64,000 nt of DNA from Zoogloea oleivorans. GTDB taxonomy: Bacteria; Pseudomonadota; Gammaproteobacteria; Burkholderiales; Rhodocyclaceae. The stretch covers positions 16,221 to 80,220 of the forward strand of contig NZ_SDKK01000023.1 in assembly GCF_008107625.1 (NCBI RefSeq), written 5' to 3'. The notes under the pieces are model-generated. The model searched no databases. It was not told the DNA's origin and saw only the letters and a program-made list of their open reading frames with translations. This document shows positions 25,140 through 33,461 of this stretch, in pieces; position 1 is the first letter of the stretch, and every line of letters begins with the position of its first letter. A program made the translations under genes and the position numbers.

Positions 25140-26492
25140 ATGAAGAGCAAGGCAATCATCCATCTGGTCGTGGTCGGCGCGCTGGCCCAGTTTCAGCCGG
25201 CCGTCGCAGCTGTTTCCGCCGACGAGGCATCCCAGCTCAAGAGCGCCCTGACGCCCCTTGGCGGCGAGCGGGCCGGCAACAAGGACGGCAGCATTCCGGC
25301 GTGGAGCGGCGCCGTCACCAAGGCCGCCGGCGCCAAGGTGGGGGACGTTCCCGTCAGCCTGTTCCCCGCAGAAAAGCCCGTCGTGCAGATCTCCGCATCG
25401 AACCTGGCCCAGTACGCCGACAAGCTGTCCGAAGGCACGCAGGCCCTCCTGAAGAAATACCCCGAGTCCTTCCGCGTCAATGCCTTCCCGACCCACCGCA
25501 CCGCCGTCGCGCCGCAGCATGTGTATGACGCGACGGCCCGCAATGCGGCCAACTGCAAGACGGTGGATGCCGGGCTGTCGGTGGAGGGCTGTTTCGGCGG
25601 GGTGCCCTTCCCGATTCCCAAGGCCGGTGTGGAGGTGATCTGGAACTACATCCTGCGCATCGAGCCGGAGTCGGTCGAGTTCGGTTCGAAGAACATCGTC
25701 GGCACCTCGAATGGCGCCCGCACCATGGCCACGCGCACCGACAACTTCTTCCAGCACCCGTATTACTACAAGGATGGCTCGGCCAAGGGCTGGACCGGGG
25801 AGTATTTCCTGCAGCGTTTCAACACCACGGCGCCGCCGTTCAAGGCGGGGGAATCGCTGGTCCTGCGTGACAGCATCAATGCCAAGGTGCCGCGCCAGGC
25901 CTGGCAGTACCTGGTGGGGCAGCGCCGCGTGCGGCGGGCGCCGACGGTGGCTTACGACACGCCGGATTTTGTCTCCTCCGGTGCCAACTACTTCGATGAA
26001 GTGATGGGCTACATGGGCCACCCCGACCGCTTCGAGTGGAAGCTCGTCGGCAAGCGGGAGATGTACATCCCCTACAACAACAACGAACTGGTGACGGCCA
26101 AGGAGTCCGAAGCCTTCGACAAGCACCACCTCAATTCCGGCAAGTTGCGCTGGGAGCTGCACCGGGTCTGGGAAATCGAGGCCACCGTGGTGTCGGGCAA
26201 GCGGCATGCCGTACCGAAGCGCAAGTACTACTTCGACGAGGACACCTGGCTGCTGGCCCTCGTGGATGGCTACGACTCGGAAGGCAAGTTGTGGCGGACG
26301 TCCGTGGTGCCGAGCTTCTTCGTTCCCGCGGTGCCGGCAGTGGTGGCCAAGCCGGTGACGATCTACAACCTGCAGGCCGGGACGATGAGCACCGTCCAGG
26401 GTTTGTTCCAGGACGAGACCTACCGGGTTGTGCCCCGCAAGAGTGAATCCTTCTTTACCGGCGACGCCGCTGCCGCCGACGCGGACCGCTAA
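25140..26492 (+). CDS. DUF1329 family exported protein (second copy)
   Basis: 450 residues, the same length as the copy at 9681. The signal peptide includes LVVVGALAQFQPAVAAVS. Family blocks SADEASQLKSALTPLGGERA, DGSIPAWSG, GCFGGVPFPIPKAG and RRVRRAPTVAYDTPD are present. Last gene of the Rieske operon, 27 nt behind DUF1302. It differs from its paralogue by substitutions throughout, so this is an established duplication rather than a recent copy. Confidence 0.82.
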   Translation: MKSKAIIHLVVVGALAQFQPAVAAVSADEASQLKSALTPLGGERAGNKDGSIPAWSGAVTKAAGAKVGDVPVSLFPAEKPVVQISASNLAQYADKLSEGTQALLKKYPESFRVNAFPTHRTAVAPQHVYDATARNAANCKTVDAGLSVEGCFGGVPFPIPKAGVEVIWNYILRIEPESVEFGSKNIVGTSNGARTMATRTDNFFQHPYYYKDGSAKGWTGEYFLQRFNTTAPPFKAGESLVLRDSINAKVPRQAWQYLVGQRRVRRAPTVAYDTPDFVSSGANYFDEVMGYMGHPDRFEWKLVGKREMYIPYNNNELVTAKESEAFDKHHLNSGKLRWELHRVWEIEATVVSGKRHAVPKRKYYFDEDTWLLALVDGYDSEGKLWRTSVVPSFFVPAVPAVVAKPVTIYNLQAGTMSTVQGLFQDETYRVVPRKSESFFTGDAAAADADR

Positions 26493-26596
26493 GAGGCTGC
26501 ACACGCCATCCGATTGAATCTGGCCTCCCGCAAGCCGGATTCAATCGGGCCGTGCAAATCCGCCATACAGCCTCCCGCCGCCCCAACACCCAAGCC

Positions 26597-26929
26597 TCAA
26601 CCTGCCGTCGGCTGCAGCGCAATCACCACCATCCCGACCAGCGCAATGACCGCGCCCGTCACATCCCAGCGCGTCAGCGCAACGCCATCGACCACACGCA
26701 GCCAGATCAACGCCACGGCGATGTACATGCCGCCATACGCCGCATAGGTTCGACCCGCGGCGGCGGGGTGCAGGGTCAGCAGCCAGGCGAACAGGGCCAG
26801 CGAGGCGGCGGCGGGCAGAAGCAGCAGGGCGCTTTTGCCCTGCTTGAGCACCAGCCAGGGCAAATAGCAGCCGGTGATTTCGGCGAGGGCGGTGAGTGCA
26901 AACAGGGCACTCAGGCGTAGCAATTCCAC
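26597..26929 (-). CDS. ynfA: YnfA family small multidrug-resistance-like membrane protein
   Basis: 110 residues from a GTG at 26929, with GAAGGAAG 6 nt upstream; longer in-frame starts extend into non-homologous sequence. Four transmembrane helices: [60 protein letters not shown] and [19 protein letters not shown]. YnfA (UPF0060) is an SMR-superfamily transporter thought to export cationic toxicants. A truncated copy is at 18527-18700. It is convergent with the Rieske operon and is divergent from the phenol regulon. Confidence 0.88.
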   Translation of the reverse strand: MELLRLSALFALTALAEITGCYLPWLVLKQGKSALLLLPAAASLALFAWLLTLHPAAAGRTYAAYGGMYIAVALIWLRVVDGVALTRWDVTGAVIALVGMVVIALQPTAG

Positions 26930-27028
26930 GGTGGCGCTTCCTTCGTTGGGAGCTGCCGATTGTGACAGCACCGGGCTGGATCGGCTGCGCCGGGCCTCCC
27001 CGTGCCCTTCCATTGCTGCGCTGCAGCT

Positions 27029-27072
27029 TGACGCTTTTGTCAGGCGAATTTGGGCGCTGGACAAAAGCGTCA
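27029..27072. promoter_or_regulatory. Upstream activating sites of the phenol promoter
   Basis: A perfect 13-bp inverted repeat, TGACGCTTTTGTC (27029-27041) and GACAAAAGCGTCA (27060-27072). Each arm is itself close to a TGAC-N6-GTCA dyad. Their spacing is about three helical turns and they lie 70-110 bp before the -24 element. This fits paired XylR/DmpR enhancer sites, although the sequence differs from the sites at 21117-21167. Confidence 0.68.
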
Positions 27073-27136
27073 TGCGCTGATCTGCGCGAGTCGCCACCTT
27101 TCGTCTCCACATCCATACAAATCAATGCCTTGCGCG

Positions 27137-27156
27137 TGTGGCACGGCATCTGCATT
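27137..27156 (+). promoter_or_regulatory. Sigma-54 (-24/-12) promoter of the phenol hydroxylase operon
   Basis: TGTGGCACGGCATCTGCATT has GG (27140-27141) and GC (27152-27153) 10 bp apart. TGGCACG is a perfect -24 box and CTGCA a near-perfect -12 box. It is located 84 bp before the ferredoxin gene, downstream of the paired enhancer repeat. Dmp-type operons are classically transcribed from such a promoter under DmpR. Confidence 0.8.
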
Positions 27157-27236
27157 AGAAATACTAAGCGCGGCATAAGTGAGGCTAATCCAAGCCGCCA
27201 AGTGACGAAAACGTCGAGACACCAAAAGGAGGGGTC

Positions 27237-27554
27237 ATGCCACACATGGTCAGGATCGAAGAAGCGGGCGTTTCTTACGCCTGTGCGCCGCGGGAATCGC
27301 TGCTCGAAGGCATGCATCGCCTGGGTTTGCGGGGGATTCCGGTGGGTTGCCGGGGTGGCGGCTGCGGGGTTTGCAAGATCGAAGTCCTCGCCGGCGAATT
27401 CCACACCCGGGCGATGAGCCGCGAGCACGTCAGCGACGACGACGTGGCCCATCAGCGCTTGCTGGCCTGCCGGGTGTACCCCTCCAGTGACCTGTCTTTA
27501 AAGGTGATCGGCAAGCTGCAGAAGAAAGTCTGCACGCCGGTTTCCGTTCGCTGA
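27237..27554 (+). CDS. dmpQ: XylT/DmpQ-like [2Fe-2S] ferredoxin
   Basis: 105 residues. A plant-type ferredoxin with GCRGGGCGVCKIEV (C-x4-C-x2-C) and a fourth Cys in LLACRVYP. XylT/DmpQ ferredoxins reduce and reactivate the iron of catechol 2,3-dioxygenase after oxidation by substituted catechols. It is encoded 41 nt before that enzyme, matching this role. It is the first gene after the sigma-54 promoter, whereas in the classical dmp operon it follows the hydroxylase genes. Confidence 0.88.
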   Translation: MPHMVRIEEAGVSYACAPRESLLEGMHRLGLRGIPVGCRGGGCGVCKIEVLAGEFHTRAMSREHVSDDDVAHQRLLACRVYPSSDLSLKVIGKLQKKVCTPVSVR

Positions 27555-27595
27555 ATTTCCGTTTGCAGCATCCATAAGAAAAGAGGAGACGAGAT

Positions 27596-28525
27596 ATGGC
27601 AATGACTGGTGTTCTGCGCCCGGGCCACGCCCAGGTTCGCGTGCTGGATCTGGAAGAGAGCGTGCACTTTTACCGGGATGTGCTTGGCCTGGTGGAAACC
27701 GGCCGCGACGCGACAGGGCGGGTGTATTTCAAGTGTTGGGACGAGCGCGATCACAGCAGTTACGTGATTCGTCAGGCTGACAGTGCCGGCCTGGATTTCT
27801 TTGGCTGGCGGGTGCTCGACAAGGCCACTCTCGACAGGCTCGACGCCGATCTGCAGGCCTACGGCATCAAGACCGAACGCATCCCGGCCGGCGAGATGCT
27901 GGAAACCGGTGAGCGCGTGCGCTTTACGCTGCCCTCCGGCCACGTGATGGAGCTGTATGCCGAAAAGACCAAGGTCGGCAACGGCATTCCGCTGGTCAAT
28001 CCGGCGCCGTGGAGCAAGGCGCGTGACCACGGCATCGCCCCGATCCGCCTCGATCACGCGCTGCTGTATGGCCCCAACGTGGCCGAAGTGCAGAAGATCT
28101 TCACCGAGGTGCTCGGCTTCTACCTCGTGGAGCGCGTGCTTACGCCGGATGGCAATGGCAACGCGGCGATCTGGCTGTCGTGCGGGCAGAAGGTGCATGA
28201 CGTGGCCTTCGCCGAGTATCCCGAGCCGGGCAAGCTGCACCACTGTTCCTTCCTGATGGAAAGCTGGGACCAGGTGCTGCGCGCCGGCGACATCATGTCG
28301 ATGAACACGGTGCCAGTGGACATCGGCCCGACCCGCCACGGCGTGACCCGCGGTTGCACGATCTACGCGTGGGACCCGTCCGGCAACCGCTTCGAGACCT
28401 TCTTCGGTGGCCATCTGCCGTACCCCGACTACGAAACCATGACCTGGACCTTCGACAACTTTGGTCAGGGCCTCGACTACCCGCAGCGCAAGCTGCACGA
28501 GACCTTCCTGACCGTTGTCAGCTGA
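27596..28525 (+). CDS. dmpB: Catechol 2,3-dioxygenase (extradiol, XylE/DmpB type)
   Basis: 309 residues with two vicinal-oxygen-chelate modules. Fe(II) ligands appear as His in RLDHALLYG, His in KLHHCSFLM and Glu in GNRFETFFGG. The N-terminus VRVLDLEESVHFYRDVLGLV is typical of type I.2.A. It opens catechol to 2-hydroxymuconic semialdehyde in the cytosol. It lies between its reactivating ferredoxin and the phenol hydroxylase genes and is preceded by GAGGAG. A second, more distant extradiol enzyme lies at 41398. Confidence 0.93.
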   Translation: MAMTGVLRPGHAQVRVLDLEESVHFYRDVLGLVETGRDATGRVYFKCWDERDHSSYVIRQADSAGLDFFGWRVLDKATLDRLDADLQAYGIKTERIPAGEMLETGERVRFTLPSGHVMELYAEKTKVGNGIPLVNPAPWSKARDHGIAPIRLDHALLYGPNVAEVQKIFTEVLGFYLVERVLTPDGNGNAAIWLSCGQKVHDVAFAEYPEPGKLHHCSFLMESWDQVLRAGDIMSMNTVPVDIGPTRHGVTRGCTIYAWDPSGNRFETFFGGHLPYPDYETMTWTFDNFGQGLDYPQRKLHETFLTVVS

Positions 28526-28532
28526 GCCGGCC

Positions 28533-28790
28533 ATGCGCGTCGAACACGCCACGATGGACATCACCCGGCGCTTCGTCCGCCTCTCGGGCGAGCGGCCCAA
28601 CGGTTTTGTGGAATTCGAATTCGCCATTGGCGAGCCGGAAATCTTCGTCGAGATGATTCTCCCGCGCGCGGCCTTTGCCGAGTTCTGCGCCATCAACCAT
28701 GTCGAGATGCTGCCGCCCCGCGACCCCGACGCCCCGCAGGGCGACTGGGACTGGCGCCTCGCCGATGCCACCCACACCCGTTTCAAATAA
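28533..28790 (+). CDS. dmpK: Phenol hydroxylase P0 assembly subunit (DmpK-like)
   Basis: 85 residues from the ATG at 28533. The sequence FVRLSGERPNGFVEFEFAIGEPEIFVEMILP matches the small P0 proteins, which help assemble the iron-loaded oxygenase but are not part of turnover. It sits 7 nt after the dioxygenase stop and just before the P1 gene, as in dmp/pox clusters. A TTG 18 nt upstream is a possible but weaker start. Confidence 0.85.
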   Translation: MRVEHATMDITRRFVRLSGERPNGFVEFEFAIGEPEIFVEMILPRAAFAEFCAINHVEMLPPRDPDAPQGDWDWRLADATHTRFK

Positions 28791-28814
28791 TTCGAACAGC
28801 AGGAGACCCATAAC

Positions 28815-29807
28815 ATGCAGATTGACCTCCGCACCGTCGCCATCCAGCCGCAACGCCAGGCCTTCGACCACCTGATCCGCCGCTTCGGCAACAAGCCGGC
28901 CTCGCGTTACCAGGAAGGCAGCTACGACATCCAGGCCGCCGAAAACCTTCACTACAAGCCCACCTGGGATCCGGATCAGGCGCTCTACGATGCCGGCATC
29001 ACCCGCATCGTCATGCAGGACTGGTACGCGCTGAAGGACCCGCGCCAGTTCTACTACAGCACCTACACGCTGACCCGCGCCCGCCAGCAGGAAACCACCG
29101 AGGCCAACTTCGGCTTTGTGGAAACCCGCGGCCTGGCCGACATGCTGTCCGACGAGCTGCGCGACGTTTCGCTCAAGGTGCTGGTACCGCTGCGCCACGC
29201 TGCATGGGGCGCCAACCAGCACAACACCTTCATCTGCGGCTACGGCTACGGCACCACCTTCACCCAGCCGTGCATGTACCACGCCATGGACAACCTGGGC
29301 ATCGCCCAGTACCTGTCGCGCCTGGGCCTGCTGCTCGGCGACACCGAGGCGCTCGACGCCGGCAAGCAGGCCTGGCTCGACGACGCCGCCTGGCAGCCGC
29401 TACGCCGCTATGTCGAAGACTGCCTGGTGATCCGCGATCCCTTCGAGCTCTTCGTGGCCCAGAACGTGGCCCTCGACGGCCTGCTGTACCCGCTGGTCTA
29501 TGAACGCATCGTCGATGACCACATCTCGGTGCGCGGCGGCACGGCGGTGGCCATGCTCACCCAGTTCATGAGCGACTGGTTCGACGAAACCCGCAAGTGG
29601 GTGGATGCGGTACTCAAGGTGGCGGCCGCCGAATCGGATGCCAACCGCGAGGTGCTGCAGGAATGGACCCGGACGTGGAGCGACAGCGCCGCGTCGGCGA
29701 TGGTGCCGATTGTCGAGCTGGCGCTGGGCGCCAATGCCGACGACGCCGTCGGCGAACAACTCGCGGCCTTCAAGGCGCGCATCGCAAAAACCGGCATCAC
29801 GCTCTGA
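28815..29807 (+). CDS. dmpL: Phenol hydroxylase P1 oxygenase beta subunit
   Basis: 330 residues. This is the non-catalytic ferritin-like subunit (beta) of the (alpha-beta-gamma)2 hydroxylase: IDLRTVAIQPQRQAFDHLIR, RYQEGSYDIQAAENLHYKPTWDPD and YYSTYTLTRARQQ are conserved in DmpL/PoxB/TomA1. It lacks the di-iron ligands found in P3. It is the second subunit of the KLMNOP run, with a good ribosome site (AGGAGA) upstream. Confidence 0.92.
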   Translation: MQIDLRTVAIQPQRQAFDHLIRRFGNKPASRYQEGSYDIQAAENLHYKPTWDPDQALYDAGITRIVMQDWYALKDPRQFYYSTYTLTRARQQETTEANFGFVETRGLADMLSDELRDVSLKVLVPLRHAAWGANQHNTFICGYGYGTTFTQPCMYHAMDNLGIAQYLSRLGLLLGDTEALDAGKQAWLDDAAWQPLRRYVEDCLVIRDPFELFVAQNVALDGLLYPLVYERIVDDHISVRGGTAVAMLTQFMSDWFDETRKWVDAVLKVAAAESDANREVLQEWTRTWSDSAASAMVPIVELALGANADDAVGEQLAAFKARIAKTGITL

Positions 29808-29816
29808 AAGGCTCCC

Positions 29817-30086
29817 ATGTCCACCGTATTCATTGCCCTGCAAACCAACGAAGACACCCGCCCGATCATCGAGGCCATCGAGATCGACAACCCCCACGCC
29901 ATCGTCCATCGCCAGCCGGCGATGGTGAAGATCGACGCTGAAGGCACGCTGGTGATCCGCAAATCCACCATCGAAGAACAGATCGGCCGCGACTTCGACC
30001 TGCAGGAACTGCACATCAATCTGATTTCGCTCACCGGCAACGTGATCGAAGACGACGACACCCTGACCCTGAGCTGGAACAGCTGA
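29817..30086 (+). CDS. dmpM: Phenol hydroxylase P2 effector protein
   Basis: 89 residues. A cofactorless coupling protein (MmoB/DmpM family): STVFIALQTNEDTRPIIEAIE and a central AMVKIDAEGTLVIRKSTIEE segment are diagnostic. It binds the oxygenase and tunes di-iron chemistry and product release. 9 nt separate it from P1 and 14 nt from P3, so the run is one transcription unit. Confidence 0.92.
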   Translation: MSTVFIALQTNEDTRPIIEAIEIDNPHAIVHRQPAMVKIDAEGTLVIRKSTIEEQIGRDFDLQELHINLISLTGNVIEDDDTLTLSWNS

Positions 30087-30100
30087 AAGAGGAGCGCATC

Positions 30101-31621
30101 ATGGACATGAAAGTGGCAAAGAAGAAGCTCGGTACCAAGGAAAAGTACCGCCTGATGACCCGCGATCTGGGCTGGGAAACCACCTACCAGACCAAGGAAG
30201 ACGTCTTCCCCTACGTGGGCTACGAAGGAATCAAGATTCACGACTGGGACAAGTGGGAAGACCCCTTCCGCCTGACCATGGATTCGTACTGGAAGTACCA
30301 GGCCGAGAAGGAGCGCAAGTTCTACGCGATCATCGACGCCCATGCCCAGAACAACGGCCACCTCAACCTCACCGACGCCCGCTACCTGTCGGCGCTGAAG
30401 ATCTTCCTGCAGGCCATCAGCCCGGGCGAGTACGCCGCCCACAAGGGGTTTGCCCGCGTCGGCCGTGAGTTTCCCGGTGTCGGCACGCAGGTGGCTTGCC
30501 AGATGCAGGCCATCGACGAGATCCGCCACGCCCAGACGCAGATCCACGCGATGTCGAACTACAACCGTTACTACAACGGTTTCCACGCCTTCGCCGACAC
30601 CCGCGACCGCATCTGGTACACCTCGGTGGCGCGTTCGTTCTTTGACGACTCGATGTCGGCCGGCCCCTTCGAGTTCATGATCGCCATCGGTTTCAGCTTC
30701 GAGTACGTGCTGACCAACCTGCTCTTCGTGCCCTTCATGTCGGGCGCGGCCTACAACGGCGACATGGCCACCGTGACCTTCGGCTTCTCGGCGCAGAGCG
30801 ACGAAGCACGCCACATGACGCTGGGCCTCGAGTGCATCAAGTTCATGCTCGAACAGGACCCGGCCAACCTGCCCATCGTCCAGGAATGGATCGACAAGTG
30901 GTTCTGGCGCGGCTTCCGCGTGCTCGGGCTGGTCAGCACGATGATGGATTACATGCTGCCCAAGCGCGTCATGTCGTGGCGCGAGGCGTGGGAAATCTAC
31001 GGTGTCGAGAACGGCGGCGCGCTGTTCAAGGATCTGGCCCGCTACGGCATCAAGCCGCCGAAGGGCTGGGACGACGCCGAAAAGGCCATCGACCACATGT
31101 CGCACCAGTTCATGCTGGGCCTCTATCAGTGGAGCTTCGGCACGGCCTTCCACAGCTGGATTCCGTCGGAAGACGACATGGACTGGCTGTCGGCCAAGTA
31201 CCCGGAAACCTTCGACAAGTACTACCGCCCGCGCTGGAAGCACATCAAGAAGCTGGCCGATGCCGGCACCCCGTTCAAGAACTATGGCCTCGCCAAGCTG
31301 TGCCAGACCTGCCAGCTGCCCTGCGTGTTCACCGAGCCGGATGATCCGACGCTGACCTGCCATCGCGAGACTGTTTACAAGGACGAGACCTATCACTTCT
31401 GCTCCGACGGCTGCCAGCACATCTTCGAGCACGAGCCCGAGAAATACGTGCAGGCCTGGCTGCCCATGCCCCAGATCTTCCAGGACCCGATCAACGGCGA
31501 CCTGGGTGAATGGATGAAGTGGGTCAGCCTCATCGACGGCAAGGACAACGGCGACTACGCCGGCTCCGAAGACCAGAAGAACTTCGAAACCTGGCGCGGC
31601 ATGGCCACCAGCAATCAATAA
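30101..31621 (+). CDS. dmpN: Phenol hydroxylase P3 di-iron oxygenase alpha subunit
   Basis: 506 residues, the catalytic subunit. Both bacterial multicomponent monooxygenase di-iron motifs are present, DEIRHAQ and SDEARHMTLG, with preceding single Glu ligands on paired helices. A C-terminal YHS-like cysteine region (CQTCQLPCVF and FCSDGCQHIF) is typical of DmpN. It hydroxylates phenol and methylphenols to catechols with O2. Length and all recognisable blocks match the family. Confidence 0.94.
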   Translation: MDMKVAKKKLGTKEKYRLMTRDLGWETTYQTKEDVFPYVGYEGIKIHDWDKWEDPFRLTMDSYWKYQAEKERKFYAIIDAHAQNNGHLNLTDARYLSALKIFLQAISPGEYAAHKGFARVGREFPGVGTQVACQMQAIDEIRHAQTQIHAMSNYNRYYNGFHAFADTRDRIWYTSVARSFFDDSMSAGPFEFMIAIGFSFEYVLTNLLFVPFMSGAAYNGDMATVTFGFSAQSDEARHMTLGLECIKFMLEQDPANLPIVQEWIDKWFWRGFRVLGLVSTMMDYMLPKRVMSWREAWEIYGVENGGALFKDLARYGIKPPKGWDDAEKAIDHMSHQFMLGLYQWSFGTAFHSWIPSEDDMDWLSAKYPETFDKYYRPRWKHIKKLADAGTPFKNYGLAKLCQTCQLPCVFTEPDDPTLTCHRETVYKDETYHFCSDGCQHIFEHEPEKYVQAWLPMPQIFQDPINGDLGEWMKWVSLIDGKDNGDYAGSEDQKNFETWRGMATSNQ

Positions 31622-31638
31622 GAACGGGGAGACTCAAA

Positions 31639-31995
31639 ATGGCTGTAGCTGCAATCAAGGAATACGTCGGCGTGCCCCGCGATCTGGTGGCCAACTTCAA
31701 TGGCAAGCAACTGGTTTACGCCAGCTGGGACCGCCACCTGCTCTTCGCGGCGCCCTTTCTGCTGTGCGTGCCGCCGGAGATGCCCTTTGGCGAACTGGTC
31801 AATGGCCCGCTGAGCATGCTCGTGCAGGCGGACCCGGACGCCGCCGCCATCGACTGGAGCACGGTCGAATGGCTCAAGGCCAACCAGCCGTGGACGCCGG
31901 ATTTCTCCCTGAGCCTGGCCGCCAACGGCATTGGCCACAAGGACCAGCTGCGCTTCCGTACGGCAGGGGTTAACACCCTGTCGGCCAAGGCCTGA
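31639..31995 (+). CDS. dmpO: Phenol hydroxylase P4 gamma subunit
   Basis: 118 residues from the ATG at 31639, behind GGGGAG. VPRDLVANFNGKQLVYASWD and LLFAAPFLLCVPPEMPFG mark the P4 subunit, the small gamma chain of the hydroxylase dimer. It lies between P3 and the reductase P5 in the canonical order. No cofactor motif is expected or seen. Confidence 0.92.
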   Translation: MAVAAIKEYVGVPRDLVANFNGKQLVYASWDRHLLFAAPFLLCVPPEMPFGELVNGPLSMLVQADPDAAAIDWSTVEWLKANQPWTPDFSLSLAANGIGHKDQLRFRTAGVNTLSAKA

Positions 31996-32006
31996 GGAGC
32001 GCGGCG

Positions 32007-33062
32007 ATGAGTTATGCGCTGACCATCGAACCCCTCGGTCAGACCATCGAGATCGAGGAAGGCCAGACCATCCTCGACGCGGCGCTGCGGGCCGGCATCT
32101 ATCTGCCCCACGCGTGCTGCCACGGTCTGTGCGCCACCTGCAAGGTGCAGGTGACCGACGGCGAAGTCGAGCACGGCGAGGCCTCGACCTTTGCGCTGAT
32201 GGACTTCGAGCGCGACGAGCAGAAGTGTCTGGCCTGCTGCGCCACCGCCCAGAGCGACCTGGTGATCGAGGCCGAGATCGAGGAAGACCCGGACGCCGAG
32301 AACCTGCCGGTGCGGGATTTCGACGGCGTGGTGACGCGCATCGAAACCCTCACCCCGACCATCAAGGGCGTGTGGATCAAGCTCGATACGCCGATCCGCT
32401 TTCAGGCCGGGCAGTACGTCAACCTGGTGCTGCCGGGCGACATCGGCAGCCGCGCTTTCTCGGTGGCCAGCCCGCCATCCGAGGATGGCGAGGTGGAGCT
32501 CAACATCCGCATCGTGCCGGGCGGGCAGGGCACCGCCTATGTGCACGAGAAGATGCAGGCCGGCGAGCGAGTGCGCATCAGCGGGCCTTACGGGCGCTTC
32601 TTCGTGAAGAAGTCGGCCGCTGTGCCGGTGGTGTTCATGGCGGGGGGCTCGGGCCTGTCGAGCCCGCGTTCGATGATTCTCGATCTGCTGGAAGAGGGTT
32701 TCGACAAGCCGATCGTGCTCGTCTATGGCCAGCGCTCGCGGGAAGAGTTGTACTACCACGACGCGTTTGTGGCCCTGGCCGAGAAGCATCCCAACTTCCG
32801 CTACGTGCCGGCCTTGTCGCACGAACCGGCGGGCTCCGGCTGGACGGGCTTTCGCGGCTTCGTGCACGAAGCGGCCAAGGACGCCTTCGACAACGACTTC
32901 CGCGGTCACAAGGCCTACCTGTGCGGCCCGCCGCTGATGATTGACGCCTGCATCACCACCCTGATGCAGGGCCGCCTGTTCGAGCGCGACATCTACACCG
33001 AGAAGTTCATCTCGGCCGCGGACGCGCAGCAAGTGCGCAGCCCGCTGTTCAAAGCCATCTGA
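32007..33062 (+). CDS. dmpP: Phenol hydroxylase P5 reductase
   Basis: 351 residues. It has an N-terminal plant-type [2Fe-2S] domain (CCHGLCATCKVQV plus CLACCATA), a flavin-binding domain (RAFSVASPPSEDGEVELNIR) and an NAD-binding domain (PVVFMAGGSGLSSPRSMILD; KAYLCGPPLMI). It passes electrons from NADH to the P3 di-iron site. It is the last gene of the upper phenol operon; no T-rich terminator follows, but a GCCGTGATC/GATCACGGC stem lies at 33081-33110. Confidence 0.93.
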   Translation: MSYALTIEPLGQTIEIEEGQTILDAALRAGIYLPHACCHGLCATCKVQVTDGEVEHGEASTFALMDFERDEQKCLACCATAQSDLVIEAEIEEDPDAENLPVRDFDGVVTRIETLTPTIKGVWIKLDTPIRFQAGQYVNLVLPGDIGSRAFSVASPPSEDGEVELNIRIVPGGQGTAYVHEKMQAGERVRISGPYGRFFVKKSAAVPVVFMAGGSGLSSPRSMILDLLEEGFDKPIVLVYGQRSREELYYHDAFVALAEKHPNFRYVPALSHEPAGSGWTGFRGFVHEAAKDAFDNDFRGHKAYLCGPPLMIDACITTLMQGRLFERDIYTEKFISAADAQQVRSPLFKAI

Positions 33063-33124
33063 GGGTTGAAGCTCAAATTTGCCGTGATCGGTGTTGGCGC
33101 TGATCACGGCCACAGGGTTGCCGC

Positions 33125-33171
33125 TTATTGCTTTAAGATGATAATTGTCTATTATTGCTGTAAGGCAATAA
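33125..33171. promoter_or_regulatory. Probable HipB operator
   Basis: TTATTGC occurs at 33125-33131 and again at 33152-33158, the latter facing GCAATAA (33165-33171) in a TTATTGC-N6-GCAATAA dyad. The dyad ends 13 bp before the GTG of the hipB-like gene and overlaps its ribosome site. HipB-type proteins repress their own operon through such repeated dyads, so autorepression is inferred. Confidence 0.55.
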
Positions 33172-33184
33172 TCAGGAGGCCGTT

Positions 33185-33460
33185 GTGGCCGATCATCTTC
33201 TGCGGACGTCTGCTCAACTCGCTGTCCATCTGAAGTCCTTGCGGGAGCAACAAGGCCTTACCCAGGCCGCACTCGGGCAACGCATCGGTGTGGGGCAGGC
33301 CCGCATTGCAGCCATCGAGCGCAATCCGGGGGCAGTTCAGCTCGATCAGCTAATGTGCATTCTGCACGTCCTGCAAGTCCATCTTGTTCTACAGCCTATG
33401 GCAGGACCAGCTGGTGCTGATACGCCGCATGGCGTGTCGGAACGTCCGGTGGAGTGGTGA
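33185..33460 (+). CDS. HipB-like helix-turn-helix antitoxin
   Basis: 91 residues from a GTG. Residues 10-60 form an Xre-type helix-turn-helix: QLAVHLKSLREQQGLTQAAL, then GQRIGVGQARIAAIERNPG. The tail after residue 70 is short and probably disordered. It ends 1 nt before the HipA-like gene, the normal antitoxin-kinase order. Function as repressor-antitoxin is inferred from the pairing. Confidence 0.82.
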   Translation: MADHLLRTSAQLAVHLKSLREQQGLTQAALGQRIGVGQARIAAIERNPGAVQLDQLMCILHVLQVHLVLQPMAGPAGADTPHGVSERPVEW

Positions 33461-33461
33461 G

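Noticed and set aside
26541..27452. 303-codon open frame on the minus strand
   Set aside because: Covers ynfA in another frame and runs through the sigma-54 control region and into the ferredoxin gene; no domain.
29498..31618. 706-codon open frame on the minus strand
   Set aside because: Antisense to the phenol hydroxylase P1-P3 genes; no recognisable domain and typical shadow composition.
33081..33110. Intrinsic terminator after phenol hydroxylase P5
   Set aside because: GCCGTGATC/GATCACGGC forms a stem, but no T-run follows and the loop is 12 nt. It may still be an operator or processing site.
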